A DNA stretch of 6,289 nt. Source: Synergistales bacterium Syner_01 (GTDB taxonomy: Bacteria; Synergistota; Synergistia; Synergistales; Aminobacteriaceae). Positions 1 to 6,289 of the stretch are shown here, in pieces. The notes beneath the pieces are model-generated. The model was not told where the DNA came from. It did not search any database and was given only the letters and a program-made list of their open reading frames with translations. The translations under genes and the position numbers were made by a program. Position 1 is the first letter of the stretch; each line of letters opens with the position of its first letter. The DNA lies in the NCBI GenBank assembly GCA_001604435.1, contig LVBO01000273.1, positions 1 through 6,289 of the forward strand, written 5' to 3'.

Positions 1-1
1 G

Positions 2-247
2 TTCAACTCCGTTCCGGACATCGACCGCGACGAGGATGAGTTGAAAGTAATCCAGGGGCTGCTGCCGGATCCGACGAATCTGCCGAGCGGCTGTTCGTTC
101 CATCCTCGCTGTCCGTACGCGATCGACTCCTGTTCGACGGATATGCCGCCGATGGTGGAGATCGAAGCGGGGCACTTCGTGGCGTGTCCGGTGCGTTTCG
201 AACACTGGAAAACGGCCGCAGACGGGAACGGGGGAGTGAAACGATGA
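2..247 (+). CDS. Peptide ABC transporter ATP-binding protein, DppD/OppD type, C-terminal fragment
   Basis: Only the last 81 residues are in the window; the ATPase core lies upstream. What remains is the Oligo_HPY C-terminal extension typical of DppD/OppD and DppF/OppF ATPases, which power dipeptide or oligopeptide import at the inner face of the membrane. The visible hallmark is a Cys quartet with spacing C-x5-C-x6-C-x17-C (fragment residues 31, 37, 44, 62), within GCSFHPRCPY, DSC and VACP. In some family members these cysteines are known to bind a [4Fe-4S] cluster. The stop TGA (245-247) overlaps the ATG of the next gene (ATGA), which argues for translational coupling of the two ATPase subunits. 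Dpp versus Opp, and hence the preferred peptide length, cannot be decided from this fragment. Confidence 0.9.
   Translation, partial: FNSVPDIDRDEDELKVIQGLLPDPTNLPSGCSFHPRCPYAIDSCSTDMPPMVEIEAGHFVACPVRFEHWKTAADGNGGVKR
230..236 (+). promoter_or_regulatory. Ribosome binding site fixing the start of the second ATPase
   Basis: GGGGGAG lies 7 bases before ATG 244 and inside the end of the upstream gene. It supports ATG 244 over the in-frame GTG at 184, which would add 20 residues (with FRTLENGRR-like content) that do not look like an ABC ATPase N-terminus. Confidence 0.75.
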
Positions 248-1227
248 ATCCGAACGCGAAAACGATCGTCGAAGTCAACAACCTGAAGAAGTATTTCCAC
301 ACCAAGAAAGGGATGCTCCACGCCGTGGACGACGTCTCGTTCACCATCAACAAAGGGGAGACGCTCGGTCTCGTCGGCGAATCCGGCTGCGGCAAATCCA
401 CGCTCGGCAGGGTGATGATCCGCCTTCTGGAGGCGACGAGCGGCGAGGTGAAGTTCTGGGGCAACGACATTCTCAAATATTCTTCATCGAAGATGAAGGA
501 GATGCGCAAGCGCGTCCAGATCGTCTTTCAGGACCCCTATTCGAGCCTGAATCCGCGCCTCGCGGTCTCCGAGCTCATTGCCGAACCCCTGCTCGTGAAC
601 AAGGTCTTCCGTTCGACCGCGGAGCGCAGCAAAAAGATCCTTGAACTGATGGACACCGTCGGACTGGCGAGACGTCTTGTCAACTCATATCCTCACGAGC
701 TCGACGGGGGGCGCCGTCAGCGTATCGGCATCGCACGCTCGCTTGCGCTTTCACCCGAGTTCATCGTCCTCGACGAACCGGTGTCGGCCCTCGACGTCTG
801 CATCCAGGCGCAGGTGCTCAACCTCCTGAACAGCCTTCAGAAGCAGTTCGGCTACACGTACGTCTTCATCTCGCACAACCTGAGCGTGGTGAAGCATGTT
901 TCGGACCGGATCGCGGTGATGTACCTCGGCAAGATCGTCGAAATGTCGGGCTACCAAAGCCTTTTCAAAGAGCCTTTGCACCCGTACACCCAGGCGCTTC
1001 TTTCGGCTATTCCGATCGCGCGGGTCGGTCAAAAGCGCGACAGACTGATTCTTGAAGGCGACGTTCCCAGCCCCATCGAGCCGCCGGAAGGCTGCCGTTT
1101 CCAGGGAAGGTGCTTCTACCGTCAGGATGTTTGCAGGGAGAAGACGCCCGAGCTTAGGGAGATCGAACCGGGGCGTTCCGTGGCGTGCCACTTCGCACGG
1201 CAGCTCGTAAGGACGAACGCCAGATAA
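244..1227 (+). CDS. Peptide ABC transporter ATP-binding protein, DppF/OppF type
   Basis: A complete 327-residue nucleotide-binding subunit that should pair with the upstream DppD/OppD-type ATPase to drive import of di- or oligopeptides. Motifs in order: Walker A GESGCGKST (45-53), Q-loop VFQDPYSSLNP (Q96), signature LDGGR (153-157), Walker B FIVLDE (173-178), D-loop SALD (181-184) and H-loop His211. The Oligo_HPY extension has Cys 284, 290, 297 and 315, with the same C-x5-C-x6-C-x17-C spacing as its neighbour, so both subunits could carry an Fe-S cluster. The signature departs from LSGGQ; as I recall, HELDGGRRQR is a recurrent variant in some DppF-like lineages, so it need not mean loss of activity. 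Cys186 stands where DVSIQAQ usually has Ser. The start ATG 244 overlaps the previous stop and has a good RBS. The family is sure; Dpp versus Opp is open. Confidence 0.95.
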   Translation: MNPNAKTIVEVNNLKKYFHTKKGMLHAVDDVSFTINKGETLGLVGESGCGKSTLGRVMIRLLEATSGEVKFWGNDILKYSSSKMKEMRKRVQIVFQDPYSSLNPRLAVSELIAEPLLVNKVFRSTAERSKKILELMDTVGLARRLVNSYPHELDGGRRQRIGIARSLALSPEFIVLDEPVSALDVCIQAQVLNLLNSLQKQFGYTYVFISHNLSVVKHVSDRIAVMYLGKIVEMSGYQSLFKEPLHPYTQALLSAIPIARVGQKRDRLILEGDVPSPIEPPEGCRFQGRCFYRQDVCREKTPELREIEPGRSVACHFARQLVRTNAR

Positions 1228-1248
1228 GAGAAAGGACGCCCGCACTTT

Positions 1249-2298
1249 ATGAAAATCGATATGCAGTATGTACTCAAGTTGGCGGAGGAGCTCATCGGGA
1301 TTCCGTCTGTCGCAGGGGATTGCCGCGAGATTCTGGCGCGGGTCGGGCGGGAGTGCGTCTCGCTCGGCCTCTCCGTCGAGCGGTCGCGCAAGGGCGATCT
1401 TCTGGCTACGCTGAAAGGCGAGCGGGACGACGGGAAAAGAATGGTGTCCGCGCACGTGGACACTCTCGGCGCCATCGTCAGGGAGATCAAGCCGAACGGT
1501 CGTCTGCGCCTCCTGCAGATAGGGGGATTCGCCTGGACCTCCTTCGAGGCGGAAAACCTGATCGTGCGCACATCGTCCGGCCGTGAAATCCGCGGATCGC
1601 TTCTCCCCGAGAAGGCCTCGGTGCATGCCTTTTCGGACGAGGTGCGCACGACGCTCCGGACCGACGAGAACGTCGAGGCGCGACTGGACGAGAACGTCTT
1701 CTCCGCGGAGGAGACGCGCGCGCTCGGCGTGGAGGTCGGCGACTTCGTCTTCTTCGATCCCCGCTACGAAGTCACCCCTTCCGGATTCGTCAAATCGCGC
1801 TTCCTCGACGACAAGCTCTGCGTGGCGTGCATCTTCGGCGCCGTCAAGGCGCTTATGGACTCGAAGCGCCTCCCTGCCCGGACGACCGTCCTGTACATTT
1901 CGCAGTACGAGGAGGTCGGGCACGGCATTTCCGCCATGCCGAAGGATGTCGAGGAGCATCTGGCCGTCGACGTGGGCATCGTGGCGCCGCCCGCGAACTC
2001 GAGAGAGGACGCGGTGACTGTCGTCGCGCGCGACAGCCGGACGCCGTACGGTTTCGAATTCCGGAAATTCCTTACCGACCTCGCCGCGGAGCGTTCCATT
2101 CCTTTCCGCGTGGAAACGCACTTCCGGTACGGATCCGACGCGAGCGTCGCGGCCCTTTCGGGGTTCGACGCCGATTTCGCGTGCTTCGGGCCGGGAGTGG
2201 ACGCGTCGCATTCGTACGAGCGTACAACCATGAAAGCCGTGGAGGCATGTTGCGACCTGCTCGCCGCCTACCTCGCCACGGAACGCAAAGGAGTTTAG
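1249..2298 (+). CDS. M42 family metallopeptidase (aminopeptidase, FrvX/TET-like)
   Basis: A 349-residue cytosolic dinuclear-metal aminopeptidase, expected to remove N-terminal residues from imported peptides. Likely active-site residues fit the M42 pattern: His69 and Asp71 in SAHVDTLG, the Asp187-Asp188 pair in FLDDK, Glu221-Glu222 in QYEEVGHG (general base plus metal ligand), Asp241 in AVDVGIVAP, and His321 in DASHSYERT. A segment at about 76-130 matches the inserted domain position of the family. The details VDTLGAIVREIKPNGRL, VAPPANS and DASHSYERT recall the subfamily named for the NAGGN osmoprotectant cluster, but no other NAGGN gene is nearby. The start ATG 1249 follows AAAGGA (1231-1236) by 12 bases, a longish spacing; ATG 1261 is a weaker alternative. 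It lies 21 bases after the ATPase stop and 4 bases before pepT, so it is almost certainly in the same operon. No signal peptide is seen. Confidence 0.92.
   Translation: MKIDMQYVLKLAEELIGIPSVAGDCREILARVGRECVSLGLSVERSRKGDLLATLKGERDDGKRMVSAHVDTLGAIVREIKPNGRLRLLQIGGFAWTSFEAENLIVRTSSGREIRGSLLPEKASVHAFSDEVRTTLRTDENVEARLDENVFSAEETRALGVEVGDFVFFDPRYEVTPSGFVKSRFLDDKLCVACIFGAVKALMDSKRLPARTTVLYISQYEEVGHGISAMPKDVEEHLAVDVGIVAPPANSREDAVTVVARDSRTPYGFEFRKFLTDLAAERSIPFRVETHFRYGSDASVAALSGFDADFACFGPGVDASHSYERTTMKAVEACCDLLAAYLATERKGV
2287..2293 (+). promoter_or_regulatory. Strong ribosome binding site of pepT inside the upstream gene
   Basis: AAAGGAG lies within the last codons of the M42 peptidase gene, 9 bases before ATG 2303. 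Because it is buried in the upstream coding region, translation of pepT is probably coupled to that of its neighbour. It is the best Shine-Dalgarno match in this operon. Confidence 0.75.
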
Positions 2299-2302
2299 AT
2301 CG

Positions 2303-3535
<1,233 letters not shown>

Positions 3536-3553
3536 ACAGAAGACTGTGCCGAT

Positions 3554-3608
3554 ACGTGCAGGGGGAGACGCCGGGTGCGCTCCCCCTTGCGTGTTCTCCG
3601 GCTTTTTT
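3554..3608 (+). terminator. Probable intrinsic terminator after pepT
   Basis: A GC-rich hairpin has its main arms at 3561-3567 (GGGGGAG) and 3580-3586 (CTCCCCC). It is extended outward to 3554 and 3594 with one bulged T and two G-T pairs, and inward by CGC/GCG around a CGGGT loop. Six T's follow at 3603-3608, eight bases after the stem. A second, mutually exclusive fold pairs GCCGG (3570-3574) with CCGGC (3598-3602) directly against the T-run. Either fold would end the + strand transcript 19 bases or more after the pepT stop. The opposite strand lacks a T-run, so this is not an intrinsic terminator for larB. The rest of the 129-base gap (3536-3664) has no gene. Confidence 0.65.
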
Positions 3609-3619
3609 GCTTCGCTTGC

Positions 3620-3658
3620 CCTCCCGCAGCACGCAGGCGGCGCGTTCGAGGGGGGAGG
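3620..3658 (-). other. Inverted repeat just past the larB stop
   Basis: CCTCCC (3620-3625) and GGGAGG (3653-3658) form a 6-base stem with a 27-base loop, starting 6 bases past the larB stop on the minus strand. No T-run follows on that strand (it is A-rich there), so it could only be a 3'-end stabilising stem or a factor-dependent end, or may be chance in GC-rich DNA. Confidence 0.25.
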
Positions 3659-3664
3659 CTGTCG

Positions 3665-4414
3665 CTACTTCGACTGCCGCACGACCATCGCGGCGAAGAA
3701 TCCCGCTCCGAGTCCGTTGTCGATGTTCATCACCGCGACTCCCGAGGCGCACGAGTTGAGCATCGTGAGCAGCGGCGCGATACCGCCGAGATTGGCTCCG
3801 TACCCTGTGCTCGTCGGGACTGCGACGACCGGGCAGGCGACAAGCCCGCCCACAACGCTGGCGAGCGCCCCTTCCATCCCGGCGACCGCGACGATCGCCT
3901 TGGAGTTCTGCAGGATGTCCACGTGCGCAAGAAGGCGATGGAGCCCCGCCACGCCGACGTCGTACAGCCTCTCGACCACGCACCCCATGTACTCCGCAGT
4001 CACCGCGGCCTCCTCCGCCACGGGGACGTCGCTGCTTCCGGCGGTGATCACAGTGAGGCCATGGCATTGCGGAAAGTCTTTCCTCCGAACGGCGATGATG
4101 CGCGCCTTTTCGTGGAAGGCCGCGTCCGGTATCGCCGCCTGCACCAGTCCGAATTGATGCGTTGTCGCGCGGGAGAAAAGAATGTTCGTCCGCGTGTCGG
4201 CGAAGGCGTTCGCGATCGATTCGATCTGCCCGTCGCTCTTGCCCGGGCAGTAGACGATCTCCGCGAAACCCTTGCGGAGCTGACGGTGCGTATCGAACTT
4301 GACCTCGCCCAAGTCGCGGTAGGGGAGCGCCTTCATCCGGCGGACAAAGTCCGACTCGTCGAGCGTCCCTTCCTTGACCTGGCGAAGAAGCGAGAGCAGT
4401 TGCTGTTCATCCAT
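3665..4414 (-). CDS. larB: Nickel pincer cofactor biosynthesis protein LarB
   Basis: A 249-residue protein, the usual LarB length. LarB carboxylates the pyridinium ring of nicotinic acid adenine dinucleotide and hydrolyses the phosphoanhydride, giving pyridinium-3,5-biscarboxylate mononucleotide and AMP. This is the first step to the nickel-pincer cofactor of LarA-type racemases. Visible hallmarks: DTHRQLRKGFAE with CPGK (41-59), AGSSDVPVAEE (125-135), DVGVAGLHRLL (152-162), AGMEGALASVVGGL (178-191), PTSTGYGA (200-207), and MLNSCASG with Cys222, the position of the substrate-binding Cys of Lactobacillus LarB. NIDNGLGAG closes the PurE-like C-terminal domain. ATG 4414 is the most upstream possible start because an in-frame TGA lies six bases before it. 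LarC and LarE are not in the window. It is transcribed convergently toward pepT and divergently from the SPFH gene. Confidence 0.96.
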   Translation of the reverse strand: MDEQQLLSLLRQVKEGTLDESDFVRRMKALPYRDLGEVKFDTHRQLRKGFAEIVYCPGKSDGQIESIANAFADTRTNILFSRATTHQFGLVQAAIPDAAFHEKARIIAVRRKDFPQCHGLTVITAGSSDVPVAEEAAVTAEYMGCVVERLYDVGVAGLHRLLAHVDILQNSKAIVAVAGMEGALASVVGGLVACPVVAVPTSTGYGANLGGIAPLLTMLNSCASGVAVMNIDNGLGAGFFAAMVVRQSK

Positions 4415-4427
4415 AGTTCATAATCAT
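4407..4427 (-). other. Possible mini-ORF overlapping the larB start
   Basis: On the minus strand, ATG at 4427 or 4421 opens a six- or four-codon reading frame (MIMNYG or MNYG) ending in TGA at 4409-4407, just inside larB and out of frame with it. The Shine-Dalgarno-like AAGGGA (4433-4428) is 6 bases from ATG 4421 but 13 from the larB ATG 4414. This could make larB translation depend on reinitiation. It may equally be chance, with larB using the distant RBS directly. Confidence 0.3.
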
Positions 4428-4475
4428 TCCCTTCGAGAAACGTCCCGGTCCGCTGGATTTTCTTTCCGGCTCTCC

Positions 4476-4505
4476 TTTACGGGACTGCCGGTATGGTAGC
4501 ATAAT
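4476..4505 (+). promoter_or_regulatory. Candidate sigma-70-type promoter for the SPFH/membrane-protein unit
   Basis: TTTACG (4476-4481, four of six matches to the -35 consensus) and CATAAT (4500-4505, five of six matches to the -10 consensus) are separated by 18 bases. Transcription would start near 4512, leaving a 5' leader of about 58 bases before ATG 4570. This is the only AT-rich stretch in the 155-base divergent region. On the opposite strand the same stretch reads TATTAT and might serve as the larB -10, but I see no matching -35 there. Prediction by eye only. Confidence 0.45.
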
Positions 4506-4569
4506 ATCATCGGAAGAGATACGGCGGCATTCTCCTGCGGGACAACTCCGAACGAAGGCGGTGGGTGCG

Positions 4570-5742
4570 ATGGCGATGATTCAAGTGGTCCGGTTCGACC
4601 CGGAACTCGACCCGGGGAGGGTTTTGGCGTGGCGCTACCGGAATCCGGAGGATCCGGCAAGGAGCGACGAGCTGGGGACGTGGACGCAGCTTGTGGTGGA
4701 GGAGTCTCAGGAGGCGATCCTCTTCCGGAACGGGCAGGCTCTGGACCTTTTCGGTCCGGGCAGGCATACTCTGAAAACGGCGAACATGCCGCTGCTCTCG
4801 AAGGTGGTCAATCTGCCCTTCGGCGGGGAGTCGCCTTTCAAAGCATGGGTCTGGTTCGTGAACAAGGTGCATTCGTTGGACGTGAAGTGGGGTACTCCTT
4901 CTCCGGTGCAGCTTCAGGATCCCAAATACGGCGTGCTGCTTCCGGTCAGGTCGTACGGGCAATTCGGCGTCCGGATCGAAGACCCGCGCAAGTTCCTCGT
5001 AAAGCTGGTCGGCTCGCTCGACCAGTTCGACAGGGAGGCGTTGGTCCGCCACTTCCGGGGGTTGTTGCTCACCCGGATGCAGGATCTCGTGTCGACATAT
5101 CTCGTGCATCGCGGCATCTCCGTCGTGGAGGTGAACGCGTGGTTGGACGAGATCTCCGAGGAAATGCGCGGAAAGGTCGCGGGGATGTTCGGCGACTACG
5201 GTATCGAAGTGCTTAACTTCTTCGTGAACTCGATCAATGTTCCCGAGGAGGATCCGGCGGTGGCGGAGCTGAAAAAAACGCTCTCCGAACGGGCGAAAAT
5301 GGAGGTTCTGGGGTACAATTACCAGCAGATGCGCTCGTTCGATACGCTTGAAAAAGCCGCGTCGAACGAGGGGGGCGGCAATCTGATGAACGCCGGTCTG
5401 GGGCTCGGAGTGGGGATGGGTGTCGGCGGCGCGTTCGGCAAAATCGCCGGCGAAATGGGGAGCAATCTGACCACCGCGGGAGGGGGGCCGCTCTCTTCGT
5501 CCCGATGCGAAAAGTGCGGCGCTCCCGCGGGCCGGGGTGCGAGATTCTGCTCGGAGTGCGGCGCTCCGCTTCCGGGAAAAGTCTGTCCGTCATGCGGAAA
5601 ACCACTGCCCGCGGGAGCGAAGTTCTGCGCGGAATGCGGCGTTTCACTGACTCCGAGGTGTCCTTCCTGCGGGAAAGAGGCGTCTTCGAGCGCCAGGTTC
5701 TGCGCCGAGTGCGGCTCCGCCATCGACCGGAAAGAAGAGTAA
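4570..5742 (+). CDS. SPFH/Band-7 domain protein with three C-terminal zinc ribbons (COG4260, YdjI-like)
   Basis: A 390-residue protein of the stomatin/prohibitin-like family that includes B. subtilis YdjI. The N-terminal hallmark is TQLVVEESQEAILFRNGQ followed by LDLFGPGRHTL and PLLSK (39-77), and the SPFH domain ends near FGDYGIEVLNFFVNSI (207-222). There is no N-terminal membrane segment, as in other COG4260 members. A helical stretch (about 229-267) leads to a glycine-rich segment (about 268-303) that could touch membrane. Three tandem CxxC-x10-CxxC zinc ribbons follow: Cys 313/316/327/330, 339/342/353/356 and 364/367/378/381. Family members I recall carry fewer, so this tail is long. I chose ATG 4570 (MAMIQVV, like relatives), which has GAAGG (4554-4558) 11 bases upstream; GTG 4561 is too close to it, and ATG 4576 is possible. 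YdjI works with membrane partners and a PspA-like protein in envelope stress; a similar scaffold role here is inference. Confidence 0.88.
   Translation: MAMIQVVRFDPELDPGRVLAWRYRNPEDPARSDELGTWTQLVVEESQEAILFRNGQALDLFGPGRHTLKTANMPLLSKVVNLPFGGESPFKAWVWFVNKVHSLDVKWGTPSPVQLQDPKYGVLLPVRSYGQFGVRIEDPRKFLVKLVGSLDQFDREALVRHFRGLLLTRMQDLVSTYLVHRGISVVEVNAWLDEISEEMRGKVAGMFGDYGIEVLNFFVNSINVPEEDPAVAELKKTLSERAKMEVLGYNYQQMRSFDTLEKAASNEGGGNLMNAGLGLGVGMGVGGAFGKIAGEMGSNLTTAGGGPLSSSRCEKCGAPAGRGARFCSECGAPLPGKVCPSCGKPLPAGAKFCAECGVSLTPRCPSCGKEASSSARFCAECGSAIDRKEE
5506..5715 (+). repeat. Three tandem zinc-ribbon coding units
   Basis: The three ribbons are recognisable at the DNA level. Near-identical 21-base stretches encoding [RK]FC[SA]ECG lie at 5542-5562, 5620-5640 and 5695-5715, spaced 78 and 75 bases apart, and each is preceded by a CxxCG-coding unit. 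This suggests internal duplication of a 25-26 residue module within the SPFH gene. Confidence 0.75.
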
Positions 5743-5778
5743 CGGGTATTCGGCATTTCAAGAAGGGAGTTTGCTACT

Positions 5779-6289
5779 ATGTTCATTACACCAGAGAGGA
5801 CGTTCAGTAAAGGTTTCATTCTGCTTGTCGTAATGTCGGTGATCCTCGCGGGGTTCTCGGCGGTCATTTTTCTGCTTGTACCTCCCGGAGCGCGAACGGA
5901 GGGATTCTGGATTTCTTTCTGGGCGATCCTCTTTTCGGTTGTCCTCTCGTTCTCCTACATGATCTTCCATGTCGTCGCGGGGAAAGACGACTTCGCGCCG
6001 GTTCCGCTGCTCCTGGGGCTTTCCGCGACCATTGCGATCTACTGCGTGTTTGTCCTGGGCAACGTGCTCGTTTCGCACTTCTGGCTTCGCCTGCCCCGGA
6101 ACGCCTATCTTGCCACGCATATCGCCGGTTTCATGCTCCTGGTGGGAGGCGGCGGAGCAATCACGCTGCTCTCGCTGACGGCGAAGGAGACCGACGTGAG
6201 CGCGTCGCTCAAGCGGAGCCGTCTTTTCGTCCAGACGACGCGAGTCGCCTCCCTTGTCGACGAGCTCAGCCTCTCTCCGTTCGCAGGAC
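5779..6289 (+). CDS. Multi-pass membrane protein of unknown family, 5' part
   Basis: The reading frame is open from ATG 5779 to the window end (170 residues, no stop), so the C-terminus is missing. I do not recognise the family. Four hydrophobic segments are visible: about 12-34, 43-66, 75-98 and 112-134, with short polar links (for example GKDDF at 68-72 and WLRLPRN at 102-108). After TM4 comes a soluble, charged stretch (AKETDVSASLKRSR onward), probably the start of a cytoplasmic tail or domain. AGGGAG-type RBS (5763-5769, AAGGGAG) lies 9 bases before the ATG. The gap to the SPFH gene is 36 bases with no terminator, so the two are probably co-transcribed. A membrane partner for the SPFH protein, as YdjG/YdjH are for YdjI, is the natural hypothesis, but no residue-level similarity to those is claimed. 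Confidence 0.85.
   Translation, partial: MFITPERTFSKGFILLVVMSVILAGFSAVIFLLVPPGARTEGFWISFWAILFSVVLSFSYMIFHVVAGKDDFAPVPLLLGLSATIAIYCVFVLGNVLVSHFWLRLPRNAYLATHIAGFMLLVGGGGAITLLSLTAKETDVSASLKRSRLFVQTTRVASLVDELSLSPFAG

Noticed and set aside
184..243. Upstream GTG extension of the DppF-type ATPase
   Set aside because: ATG 244 has a well-spaced RBS and the ATGA overlap; the added 20 residues merely read the previous gene's end in another frame.
3575..4423. A 282-codon plus-strand frame opposite larB
   Set aside because: Its composition is that of a shadow frame (Arg, Asp and Ala rich) and it covers larB, whose motifs are unambiguous.
4466..4491. CCGGC/GCCGG inverted repeat in the divergent intergenic region
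   Set aside because: Five base pairs with a 16-base loop and no T-run is too weak to call an operator or terminator in GC-rich DNA.
4507..5109. A 200-codon minus-strand frame opposite the SPFH gene and promoter region
   Set aside because: It has no motif, Arg/His/Pro-rich composition, and is explained as a shadow of the SPFH coding strand.
5758..6120. A 120-codon minus-strand frame opposite the membrane protein
   Set aside because: Its Arg/Glu/Asp/Asn-rich shadow composition is the expected reverse of a hydrophobic coding strand; the plus frame has an RBS and four TM segments.

Overview
The window is a GC-rich (roughly 60% by eye), densely coded bacterial chromosome segment with no RNA gene, mobile element, CRISPR array or phage gene that I can see. 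Gene content (oligopeptide import, two cytosolic metallopeptidases, nickel-pincer cofactor synthesis) fits an anaerobic, peptide- or amino-acid-fermenting bacterium. The variant ABC signature LDGGR in the DppF-type ATPase and the M42 peptidase subtype would suit Synergistota or a GC-rich clostridial relative. That placement is a weak inference from protein style, not a demonstrated assignment.

Region 1 (1-3535, + strand) is the 3' part of a peptide uptake and breakdown operon. It holds the end of a DppD/OppD-type ATPase, a complete DppF/OppF-type ATPase overlapping it by ATGA, an M42-family aminopeptidase 21 bases later, and peptidase T (pepT) 4 bases after that. The logic is direct: the ABC importer brings in short peptides, and the two zinc or cobalt peptidases cut them to amino acids in the cytosol. 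A strong hairpin followed by six T's (3554-3608) probably ends this transcript.

Region 2 (3665-4414, - strand) is larB, convergent with pepT. LarB makes the first intermediate of the nickel-pincer nucleotide cofactor of lactate racemase and other LarA-family enzymes. No larC, larE or larA lies in the window. Its start sits behind a tiny overlapping ORF, which may be a translational coupling arrangement.

Region 3 (4415-6289, + strand) begins at a divergent intergenic region with a plausible sigma-70-type promoter. It continues with a COG4260/YdjI-like SPFH protein bearing three tandem C-terminal zinc ribbons, then 36 bases later a four-TM membrane protein of no recognised family that runs off the window. 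This two-gene unit is the least explained part. By analogy with YdjI it may be a membrane-associated scaffold with a membrane partner, but its function is not shown by the sequence.
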